Below, piece by piece: positions 1 through 5,838 of a DNA stretch of 11,941 bases. The first letter of the stretch is position 1. The number at the start of each line of letters is the position of its first letter. The notes under the pieces are model-generated. The model had not been told where the DNA came from, made no database searches, and saw only the letters and a list, made by a program, of their open reading frames with translations. The stretch covers positions 1 through 11,941 of the forward strand of contig CACZPC010000184.1 of NCBI GenBank assembly GCA_902782985.1, given 5' to 3'. Source of the DNA: Oscillospiraceae bacterium. GTDB lineage: Bacteria; Bacillota; Clostridia; Saccharofermentanales; Saccharofermentanaceae. The position numbers and the translations under genes are program-made.

Positions 1-1172
1 AACTGACATTTGATATTGCCGTTATAAAGCTTTGTGCGCTTATCTGCCTTGTGTCCGATCGCCCTCTCGAAAGTATCATCAGGGGAGATGACCGACAGCC
101 TGATTCCCTTTTGGCATGTCCCCTTATTGGTCAGGTAGGTCCTGGCGATCATCTTATAGATCTCGTCTGCCTCCTCGGGTGTCATAAGTCTTCCTCCGTA
201 TGGCGGATTTGTAAGCACAAGTTGCCTGTTCATAGAGGTGATCTTGGCAAGGGCGGAGGGAGTCCTTGTCTCTGCATCTGCTACGGCAAATTTTATAAAC
301 CCTTCAACACCTGCTGCCTTGGCATTCGTCCTTGCATTAGATACTGCCTTCGGATCGATATCAGATCCGAAGTAGAATACATCATCCGTAGGCGTAAGAT
401 CCTCAAGTGATAAGGCTTCATCCAAAGCTTCCTTTTTGGATTTCGCACCGATATACGGAAGAGATTCATAGCCAAAATCTCTCTGTCTTCCCGGAGCGGC
501 ACCGGCAGCCATAAGAGCAGCCTCGATAAGTATAGTACCTGAACCGCAGAACGGATCGACCAATGCTTCATATCCGAATGGTCTGTATCTTGCGATAGAG
601 ACCATACCGGCAGCCAATGTCTCTCTGATAGGGGCTTCATGAGTAAGAGGTCGGTAACCTCTCTTATGAAGACCGTCACCTGATGTATCGATCATCATTC
701 TTACATTGTCGTCGACTATTCCGAACTGTATCCTTACAGTACCCTTGTTCCTGTCTTCTGAGATAATACCATTATCACCGATACCGCGGGCAGTGCAGAG
801 GGATTTGACGATCGCTTTCTTCGTCAGGCTCTGAAGGGCGCTGATGCCGAAGAGCTTTGACTTGCGTGAATAGCCGTTGACTATAAATTCATATCCTGCG
901 GGGATAAATTCATTCCAGGGCAAAGACTCGGTCTCATCGAAGAATCTCTCAAAGCTGTCCGCAAAGAATGCACCGACCTCGAAGAATACTCTTTCGCCGC
1001 GTCTGACCCACATATTGACTCTGGCAACATCCAATGGCCAGTTATCGTCAGGAACGATCAGCTCGACCATGCCGTCCGAGACGGTGATCTGTTCGCGTTC
1101 ATAACCTATATTTGTCAGGTCTTCTCTTACTAAGCTCTCAAGACCAAAGAGCACTGTAACTGTGATTTTCAT
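1..1172 (-). CDS. THUMP-domain class I SAM-dependent RNA methyltransferase (RlmL/YpsC family), 3' end cut by window edge
   Basis: This gene reads leftward from the ATG at 1172 and stays open for 390 codons to the window edge, so its stop lies outside. The family methylates guanine N2 in large-subunit rRNA using S-adenosylmethionine. Residues about 1-165 form the ferredoxin-like/THUMP RNA-binding part, including YSRKSKLFGISALQ at 101-114. Residues 170-390 are the Rossmann methyltransferase domain: THEAPIRETLAAGM at 177-190, the SAM-binding motif DPFCGSGT at 206-213, the acidic motif GSDIDPKAV at 269-277, and the catalytic NPPYG at 322-326. The visible end, KLYNGNIKC, is close to the family's usual C-terminus, so only about ten residues should be missing. 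No Shine-Dalgarno is seen; the start sits 7 nt after an extended -10 element, suggesting a leaderless message. The family call is firm; the exact rRNA target is inferred. Confidence 0.93.
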   Translation of the reverse strand, partial: MKITVTVLFGLESLVREDLTNIGYEREQITVSDGMVELIVPDDNWPLDVARVNMWVRRGERVFFEVGAFFADSFERFFDETESLPWNEFIPAGYEFIVNGYSRKSKLFGISALQSLTKKAIVKSLCTARGIGDNGIISEDRNKGTVRIQFGIVDDNVRMMIDTSGDGLHKRGYRPLTHEAPIRETLAAGMVSIARYRPFGYEALVDPFCGSGTILIEAALMAAGAAPGRQRDFGYESLPYIGAKSKKEALDEALSLEDLTPTDDVFYFGSDIDPKAVSNARTNAKAAGVEGFIKFAVADAETRTPSALAKITSMNRQLVLTNPPYGGRLMTPEEADEIYKMIARTYLTNKGTCQKGIRLSVISPDDTFERAIGHKADKRTKLYNGNIKCQ

Positions 1173-1179
1173 ATCGATT

Positions 1180-1188
1180 ATTATAACA
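1180..1188 (-). promoter_or_regulatory. Extended -10 promoter of the RNA methyltransferase gene
   Basis: Read on the minus strand, this is TGTTATAAT, a perfect extended -10 (TGnTATAAT). The hexamer ends 7 nt before the ATG at 1172, so transcription should begin at or within a base of the start codon. No good -35 lies 16-18 bp upstream; a TTGACA at 1231-1226 is 40 bp from the -10 and too far to pair with it. The absence of a Shine-Dalgarno fits a leaderless transcript. The proA promoter on the other strand carries the same TGTTATAAT. Confidence 0.6.
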
Positions 1189-1253
1189 GAAATAGTGCTT
1201 TTCGCAGAAAGATTAAGAATGATGATGTCAAGACCTTTTTTAATGAATTTCTT

Positions 1254-1270
1254 GTCCGCGAGCGGTGGAC
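1254..1270. repeat. Short GC-rich hairpin
   Basis: The sequence GTCCGC-gagcg-GTGGAC can fold into a 6-bp stem containing one G-T pair, with a 5-nt loop. No T-run follows on either strand, so it does not look like an intrinsic terminator. Its role is unknown. Confidence 0.35.
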
Positions 1271-1281
1271 ATCACATGGTT

Positions 1282-1295
1282 TGAACGTCTGTTCG
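1282..1295. promoter_or_regulatory. Candidate LexA/SOS-type operator (GAAC-N4-GTTC)
   Basis: TGAACGTCTGTTCG contains the exact core GAAC-N4-GTTC of the Gram-positive LexA (DinR) box, CGAACRNRYGTTCG. It departs from that consensus at the first base and at one spacer position. It covers the -35 region of a possible plus-strand extended -10, TGCTATAAC, at 1309-1317. A regulator bound here could block transcription from that element. A match of this length can occur by chance, so this is tentative. Confidence 0.35.
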
Positions 1296-1308
1296 ATTTG
1301 CCTCGAAA

Positions 1309-1317
1309 TGCTATAAC
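1309..1317 (+). promoter_or_regulatory. Possible extended -10 promoter inside the intergenic region
   Basis: TGCTATAAC matches TGnTATAAT at all but the last base. No clear -35 is visible at 17 bp. A transcript would begin near 1324 and enter the inverted repeat at 1335-1368, giving either a long proA leader or a small RNA. This rests on the motif alone. Confidence 0.3.
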
Positions 1318-1334
1318 TCGGGCGTTAATCCAAC

Positions 1335-1368
1335 TGAAATATTAGTGTAATTGTTTCGTAATATTTCA
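1335..1368. repeat. 10-bp perfect inverted repeat (AT-rich hairpin or operator)
   Basis: TGAAATATTA at 1335-1344 and TAATATTTCA at 1359-1368 are exact reverse complements separated by 14 nt. A further AAC/GTT pairing is possible outside the stem after a one-base bulge. There is no adjacent T-tract. It could be an RNA stem in a proA leader or a two-half-site DNA operator. Confidence 0.5.
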
Positions 1369-1439
1369 TGTTCGTAATTCCGGACTCAATAACTTCGGGG
1401 TTCGTGAGATATTTTGAAAATCGAAGCGTTGTTTTACAG

Positions 1440-1479
1440 TTATCGACAGACTTATGAACATTATGAACAAAAATGTTCA
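1440..1479. repeat. Nonamer array TTATNNACA x3 running into a 16-bp palindrome
   Basis: TTATCGACA at 1440-1448 is followed by two identical copies of TTATGAACA at 1452-1460 and 1461-1469. The second copy overlaps the perfect palindrome TGAACA-AAAA-TGTTCA at 1464-1479. Another TGTTCA half-site lies at 1540-1545, just upstream of the proA -10. The arrangement looks like a multi-site operator centred about 100 bp upstream of the proA transcription start. The nonamers resemble DnaA boxes (TTATNCACA) at 7-8 of 9 positions, and the palindrome resembles an ArgR box widened by 2 bp. The true factor is unknown. Confidence 0.55.
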
Positions 1480-1564
1480 TTACTTTTACGCCGAAAAAGC
1501 CGTTTCTATGTCAATAAATAAATTCCCTTTGACTAAAAATGTTCACAAATCCCTGTAACATGAG

Positions 1565-1573
1565 TGTTATAAT
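1565..1573 (+). promoter_or_regulatory. Extended -10 promoter of proA
   Basis: TGTTATAAT is a perfect extended -10, with the hexamer at 1568-1573. Transcription should start near 1580, giving a 5' leader of about 20 nt that contains the proA ribosome binding site. TTCACA at 1542-1547 is the nearest -35-like hexamer but is 20 bp away. This start site excludes the upstream in-frame ATG at 1577 as the main initiation codon. Confidence 0.65.
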
Positions 1574-1600
1574 CGTATGAGAATTAAAAGGGGAGTAGTT

Positions 1601-2881
1601 ATGTCTGATCTTACTTTAGCAGCAGTTTCGGCCAAGAAAGCATCGCATCTTATGGCTGTTCTCGGCTCTGATTGCAAGAATAATGCACTCGCGGCCATCT
1701 CAAAAGCACTTCTTGATTCTTCTGAAATGATCTTTAAAGCCAATAACGAAGATCTTAAGAAAGCCGAAGAAGAGGATCTGGAGACACCTTTGCTCAAGAG
1801 ACTCAGATTTGATTCCAAGAAACTTAAAGAAGTCACCGACGGTATTGAGAGCCTTATCACTCTAGATGATCCGGTCGGCAAAAAGCTTCTTCATACTACA
1901 CTTGATGACGGACTTGATCTTTATCGTGTTACTTGTCCTATCGGTGTTATCGGTGTTATTTTCGAGTCCAGACCTGATGCTCTTGTTCAGATAGCTTCTC
2001 TGTGTCTTAAGAGCGGTAATTCCGTTTTCCTCAAGGGAGGAAGAGAGGCTGAGAATACTAACAGAGTACTTGCCGATATCATATACAAAGCCGGTGTTGC
2101 GGCAGGGCTTCCCGAGGGATGGCTTCATCTCATTACTACAAGAGAAGACGTAAATGCAATGCTTGCTCTCGATAAGTATGTCGATCTGATCATTCCCAGA
2201 GGTTCCAATGCATTCGTTCAGTATATTATGAAGAATACGCTGATACCGGTCATGGGACATGCCGATGGTGTTTGCCATACTTATATAGCTTCTGATTGTG
2301 ATCATAAGAAGGCTCTTAAGGTAGTTCTTGATGCCAAGACTCAGTATGTATCCGTTTGTAATGCAACAGAGACAATCCTGGTCGACAGAGACTTGAAGGA
2401 TACTCTTCTTCCAGAGCTTATTTCAACGTTAAGAGATAACAATGTAGAAGTATTCGGAGATGATGAAGTTTCCGGGCTTTTCAATTGTGAGAAGGCAGAG
2501 CAGTGGCATCATGAATATCTTGATTACAAGGTATCCGTAAAGCTTGTAGACGGTATTTCCGAAGCCGTAGATCATATCAATACTTACGGTTCAGGTCATA
2601 CTGACGCCATAATAACTGAGGATAAGGAAAAGGCTGAGGCTTTCATGGATTCCGTAGATTCAGGCAGTGTTCTCTGGAACTGTTCGACGAGATTTGCTGA
2701 CGGATTCAGATACGGATTCGGAGCCGAGGTAGGCATAAGTACATCGAAGCTCCATGCCAGAGGTCCCGTAGGACTCGAGGGATTAGTCTCATATAAGTAT
2801 AAGCTTTACGGTAATGGTGATATCGTGGGCGATTATGCTTCCGGTAATAAGAAATTCAAACATATAAGGAGAAATATATGA
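1601..2881 (+). CDS. proA: Gamma-glutamyl phosphate reductase (glutamate-5-semialdehyde dehydrogenase)
   Basis: ProA reduces gamma-glutamyl phosphate to glutamate-5-semialdehyde with NADPH, the second step of proline synthesis, in the cytoplasm. The 426-residue product has the family's usual length. Diagnostic stretches are GVIGVIFESRPD at 115-126, FLKGGREA at 143-150, GHADGVCHTYI at 219-229, and SVCNATETILVD at 251-262 with Cys253 as the expected catalytic thiol. The C-terminal GAEVGISTSKLHARGPVGLE at 374-393 is also typical. I chose the ATG at 1601 because GGGGAG lies 5 nt upstream; an in-frame ATG at 1577 would sit at the transcription start without a ribosome binding site. The glutamate kinase gene proB, often adjacent, is absent here. 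The stop overlaps the rpiB start by 4 nt (ATGA), suggesting translational coupling. Confidence 0.97.
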   Translation: MSDLTLAAVSAKKASHLMAVLGSDCKNNALAAISKALLDSSEMIFKANNEDLKKAEEEDLETPLLKRLRFDSKKLKEVTDGIESLITLDDPVGKKLLHTTLDDGLDLYRVTCPIGVIGVIFESRPDALVQIASLCLKSGNSVFLKGGREAENTNRVLADIIYKAGVAAGLPEGWLHLITTREDVNAMLALDKYVDLIIPRGSNAFVQYIMKNTLIPVMGHADGVCHTYIASDCDHKKALKVVLDAKTQYVSVCNATETILVDRDLKDTLLPELISTLRDNNVEVFGDDEVSGLFNCEKAEQWHHEYLDYKVSVKLVDGISEAVDHINTYGSGHTDAIITEDKEKAEAFMDSVDSGSVLWNCSTRFADGFRYGFGAEVGISTSKLHARGPVGLEGLVSYKYKLYGNGDIVGDYASGNKKFKHIRRNI

Positions 2882-3330
2882 TAATAACACTTGCATCAGA
2901 TCACGCCGGATTTGATCTTCGCATGAAGGTCAAGGAGCACCTTGAGAAGAAGGGCATCGAAGTAATAGACGGAGGTGCACCGAATGGAAGCGAGCCTTTC
3001 AGCTATGTTGAAGCAGGTCAGAAGATCGCAGGTGACATACTTGAGGGTAAGGCTGACAGAGGAATCGCTATATGCGGTACCGGAATCGGTATCTCTATCG
3101 TGGTTAATAAGTTCAAGGGCATCAGATGCGGACTTTGCAGTAATGAATATACTGCCAGGATGTGTCGTCAGCATAACGATGCTCAGGTAATGGCCATGGG
3201 TGCCAGAGTTACGGGTCAGGCTGTTGCTCTTGCCATGGTCGATGCATTCCTTGATGAGCCTTTCGCAGGCGACAGGCATGCAGTAAGAGTTAACGATATC
3301 AAGGCGCAGGAAGAAAAGCTCTTTAAATAA
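2878..3330 (+). CDS. rpiB: Ribose-5-phosphate isomerase B
   Basis: RpiB interconverts ribose-5-phosphate and ribulose-5-phosphate in the pentose phosphate pathway. The 150-residue protein matches the RpiB/LacAB fold from end to end: ASDHAGFDL at 6-14 binds the phosphosugar, CGTGIGISI at 66-74 carries the catalytic Cys66, and RQHNDAQV at 97-104 supplies His99. GARVTGQ at 108-114 and the GDRHAVRV segment at 131-138 are also family features. The start ATG overlaps the proA stop by 4 nt and has AAGGAGA 5-6 nt upstream. Only 20 nt separate it from upp. An rpiB gene shortly before upp and the atp operon is a known arrangement in Firmicutes. Some members of the fold act on allose- or galactose-6-phosphate; Cys66 and the gene context favour the ribose enzyme. 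Confidence 0.95.
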   Translation: MIITLASDHAGFDLRMKVKEHLEKKGIEVIDGGAPNGSEPFSYVEAGQKIAGDILEGKADRGIAICGTGIGISIVVNKFKGIRCGLCSNEYTARMCRQHNDAQVMAMGARVTGQAVALAMVDAFLDEPFAGDRHAVRVNDIKAQEEKLFK

Positions 3331-3350
3331 TCCGACGGAGGTCTTTAGCT

Positions 3351-3983
3351 ATGGCAGATAATGTATTTGTTTTCGATCATCCCCTTATTCAGCATAAGGT
3401 ATCACTTCTTCGTAACAAGAATACAAGCACCAAGGAATTCCGTGAGCTCGTATCTGAGATCGCTATGCTCATGGCATATGAAGTAACAAGAGATCTTCCC
3501 ATGAAGGAAGTCGAGATAGAAACTCCCGTAGCTAAGGCTAAGGTCAATATGTTGGCGGGTAAGGATATCGCTATCGTTCCCATATTGAGAGCAGGTCTTG
3601 GTATGGTAGACGGTATGGTAGAACTTATCCCCAATGTCAGAGTCGGTCATATCGGTCTTTACAGAGATCCCGTCACGGTTGAGCCCGTCGAGTATTACTG
3701 TAAGCTTCCCGAGGATATTGCGGAGAGGGAGGTCATTCTCCTCGATCCCATGCTCGCTACAGGAGGTTCCGCTTCGGCGGCTATCACATTCCTTAAGAAC
3801 AGAGGCATCAATAATATAAAGTTTATGTGCCTTATTGCCGCTCCCGAGGGAATCAACAGAGTAACTTCCGATCATCCCGATGTTCGCATCTTCTGTGCTG
3901 CTAAGGACGAGAAGCTCAATGATCATTCCTACATCGTTCCGGGTCTCGGAGATGCAGGTGACAGACTCTTCGGAACAAACTGA
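3351..3983 (+). CDS. upp: Uracil phosphoribosyltransferase
   Basis: Upp salvages uracil by joining it to PRPP to make UMP. The 210-residue product is standard length. It shows the family's [13 protein letters not shown] at 77-89, the PRPP-binding loop [12 protein letters not shown] at 130-141, and the uracil-binding C-terminal [16 protein letters not shown] at 194-209. A GGAGG at 3337-3341 precedes the ATG by 9 nt. The gene follows rpiB by 20 nt and most likely shares its transcript. A hairpin and an extended -10 element lie between its stop and atpB, so the atp operon may be transcribed both by read-through and from its own start. Confidence 0.97.
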   Translation: MADNVFVFDHPLIQHKVSLLRNKNTSTKEFRELVSEIAMLMAYEVTRDLPMKEVEIETPVAKAKVNMLAGKDIAIVPILRAGLGMVDGMVELIPNVRVGHIGLYRDPVTVEPVEYYCKLPEDIAEREVILLDPMLATGGSASAAITFLKNRGINNIKFMCLIAAPEGINRVTSDHPDVRIFCAAKDEKLNDHSYIVPGLGDAGDRLFGTN

Positions 3984-3992
3984 TTTCAGACA

Positions 3993-4022
3993 CACGCACG
4001 TATCTGACTGTATCCGTGCGTG
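3993..4022 (+). repeat. Hairpin between upp and atpB
   Basis: CACGCACG at 3993-4000 and CGTGCGTG at 4015-4022 are perfect reverse complements with a 14-nt loop. The stem is GC-rich, but what follows is ATAGAATATTATAT, not a T-run, so a standard intrinsic terminator is not supported. Its last two bases are the TG of the candidate extended -10 of the atp operon. It may protect the upp mRNA 3' end, attenuate read-through, or act as a DNA operator. Confidence 0.55.
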
Positions 4023-4029
4023 ATAGAAT
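4021..4029 (+). promoter_or_regulatory. Candidate extended -10 promoter of the atp operon
   Basis: TGATAGAAT fits TGnTAnAAT, the same class as the two promoters around the proA intergenic region. Transcription would start near 4036, giving a leader of about 35 nt that contains the GAGGTGA ribosome binding site of atpB. No -35 lies at 17 bp; CTGACT at 4004-4009 is only 14 bp away. It overlaps the 3' arm of the hairpin at 3993-4022. Confidence 0.4.
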
Positions 4030-4070
4030 ATTATATAAATATCTACAGTCAATGGATTAGAGGTGATTTG

Positions 4071-4931
4071 GTGGAGACACATCTTACAAGACTCCTTGCC
4101 GGAGACGGCTTTCTTAAGTCGTTCCTTGATCATCTGATCGAAGAGATAAAGATCGGTGATATCGGCGAAGAGATCAACGAGGGTATCCTTCAGTGGAAAC
4201 ACTATTTTGTCATCGGTGACGGAATAAAGGTGCTTCTTACGGATGCCATTATCGTATCCTGGATAGCGATTGGTATAATGCTGCTGATCTTCTGCTCGAT
4301 GGCACGAGATCCCAAGATAAAACCTAATAAGCGTCAGGCATTTCTCGAAATGCTGGTGGATCTTGTTGTTACTACTGCTATGAGCTTCGGCATGAACAGG
4401 AAGGAAGCTGAGCATGTTGCTCCGATGATAGGTACGATCGGTATTATCATCGCAGGATGTAATGTTATTTCCGCATTTAAGCTTTCGCCTCCGGCAAAGA
4501 ATATCGCGTTCCCTGTGGCAATGGCTTTGGTAGCGATAGTATATGTCATATATGTATCTATACGTTTTGTCGGATTTAAGGGATTTTGGGCTTCGATGAC
4601 ATCTCCCATGCCGGCACTGCTGCCGTTCAAGATACTTGATATGATAATCAAGCCCTGTTCGCTCGCACTTCGACTTTTCGGTAATGTTTTCGGTGCATTC
4701 GTATTTATGGAATTCCTTTATATCCTTGTGCCCGTGGTATTGCCCGCGGTATTCGGATTATGGTTCGATCTGGCTGACGGTCTTCTGCAGGCTGTCGTAT
4801 TCTCCTATCTTACGATGTCATATATCGGAGAGATCGTAGAAGTCGGTCATGAGTACCATGAGCATCCGGAGCTTTTCGAGAAGAAGAAAAAAGCCAAGAA
4901 AGCAAAAGAGACAGCGCCTGTTGCTGCCTGA
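4071..4931 (+). CDS. atpB: F-type ATP synthase subunit a (Fo ion channel)
   Basis: Subunit a forms the two half-channels that pass ions to the c-ring in the membrane. The call rests on SLALRLFGNVFGAF at 197-210, which carries the essential Arg201 of the penultimate helix, and LLQAVVFSYLTMSYIGE at 238-254 with Gln240 in the last helix. Several hydrophobic segments are visible: about 55-75, 117-135, 147-165, 212-232 and 238-256. The tail is highly basic (EKKKKAKKAKE at 270-280) and cytoplasmic. I place the start at GTG 4071, giving 286 residues, because GAGG ends 7 nt before it. A longer in-frame GTG at 4020 lies in the hairpin and upstream of the likely transcription start. No atpI gene precedes it. 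It is the first gene of the operon. Confidence 0.93.
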   Translation: METHLTRLLAGDGFLKSFLDHLIEEIKIGDIGEEINEGILQWKHYFVIGDGIKVLLTDAIIVSWIAIGIMLLIFCSMARDPKIKPNKRQAFLEMLVDLVVTTAMSFGMNRKEAEHVAPMIGTIGIIIAGCNVISAFKLSPPAKNIAFPVAMALVAIVYVIYVSIRFVGFKGFWASMTSPMPALLPFKILDMIIKPCSLALRLFGNVFGAFVFMEFLYILVPVVLPAVFGLWFDLADGLLQAVVFSYLTMSYIGEIVEVGHEYHEHPELFEKKKKAKKAKETAPVAA

Positions 4932-4965
4932 TAAACATTTAAACTGTAAACAATTTCGGAGGTAA

Positions 4966-5244
<279 letters not shown>

Positions 5245-5265
5245 TAAAGGGAAGGACGAAGAAAA

Positions 5266-5838
5266 ATGACTTATTTAAATGCAATGTATTTGGCTGTCGC
5301 CCTTGAGGAGGAATCATCTCTCTTCTCTGCCGATCAGCTCGGAGGATACGCTGTTACCGCACTTTTTACGGTGATAAATGTATTCATTACATATTTGATA
5401 ATCAAGAAGCTACTCTTTAAGCCGATCCTCGGTATCATGAAGAACAGACAGGATCAGATCAATAACTCTCTTGAGGAAGCTCAGAAGGCTGCTGAAGAAG
5501 CCAAGAAGCATGAGGAAGAGAGTAAGAAGGCTATTGATGATGCAAGGATCGAGGCATCGGAGATCCTGGAGACTTCCAGAGAGAATGCAGAGACCCAGGC
5601 TGAGATCATCAAGGAAAAGGCCAACGATGATGCTTCTGACATCATAAGCAGAGCAGAGAACGATTCCAAGAGGATCAAGAAAGTCGCACTTGAGGAGATG
5701 AAGGATCAGATCTCTGATCTTGCCGTAGAGATCGCAGGCAAGGTTATCGGAGATGTAGTATCCGAGTCCAAGCTCAAGCAGATATCCGACAAATATACTG
5801 ACGAAGTACTTGAGAATGAGGTGAATAAGATTGGCTAA
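5266..5838 (+). CDS. atpF: F-type ATP synthase subunit b (peripheral stalk)
   Basis: Subunit b anchors the peripheral stalk that keeps alpha3beta3 from rotating. The 190-residue protein has a short N-terminal segment, one membrane helix at about 29-49 leading into KKLLFKPILGIMKNRQDQI at 47-65, and a long charged alpha-helical coiled coil from about 60 to 150. It ends in DLAVEIAGKVIGDVV at 151-165, the usual delta-binding end of b. Its length and C-terminus are those of an ordinary b, so no delta N-terminal domain is fused to it, unlike the b-delta fusion of mycobacteria. The ATG follows GGAAGGA; an ATG at 5284 is an alternative. Its last codons overlap the next gene by 8 nt, and the GAGGTGA for that gene lies inside the atpF coding end. 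Confidence 0.94.
   Translation: MTYLNAMYLAVALEEESSLFSADQLGGYAVTALFTVINVFITYLIIKKLLFKPILGIMKNRQDQINNSLEEAQKAAEEAKKHEEESKKAIDDARIEASEILETSRENAETQAEIIKEKANDDASDIISRAENDSKRIKKVALEEMKDQISDLAVEIAGKVIGDVVSESKLKQISDKYTDEVLENEVNKIG

Larger units (their letters stand above)
1173..1600. other. Divergent intergenic regulatory region between the methyltransferase gene and proA
   Basis: About 430 bp with no convincing gene. It holds outward-facing extended -10 promoters near both ends (1180-1188 and 1565-1573). It also holds a small GC-rich hairpin at 1254-1270, a GAAC-N4-GTTC palindrome at 1283-1294, a third possible extended -10 at 1309-1317, a 10-bp inverted repeat at 1335-1368, three TTATNNACA nonamers at 1440-1469 and a 16-bp palindrome at 1464-1479. 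I looked for T-box leader elements, which precede some proline genes in Firmicutes, and saw none. The only plus-strand mini-ORF, 1368-1457 (29 codons), lacks a ribosome binding site. Confidence 0.7.

Noticed and set aside
51..410. Plus-strand ORF of 119 codons, and a minus-strand ORF at 293-679
   Set aside because: Both are shadows of the minus-strand methyltransferase gene, which stays open across all of 1-1172 with clear family motifs.
1226..1231. TTGACA on the minus strand as a -35 for the methyltransferase gene
   Set aside because: It is 40 bp from the only good -10, and no -10-like hexamer lies 16-18 bp from it.
1368..1457. 29-codon plus-strand mini-ORF in the intergenic region
   Set aside because: It has no ribosome binding site, its composition is unremarkable, and its stop lies inside the TTATGAACA repeat. 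It does not look like a leader peptide rich in proline or any other single amino acid.
1173..1600. Proline T-box or other riboswitch leader upstream of proA
   Set aside because: The conserved T-box sequence is absent, and the probable transcription start near 1580 leaves a leader too short for a riboswitch.
4020..4070. Upstream GTG start for atpB at 4020, adding 17 residues
   Set aside because: It lies inside the hairpin and before the likely transcription start and has no ribosome binding site; GTG 4071 has GAGGTGA at good spacing.
3402..4415. 337-codon minus-strand ORF across upp and atpB
   Set aside because: It is antisense to two well-supported genes, its composition is rich in Cys, His and Ser as expected of a shadow frame, and no domain is recognisable.
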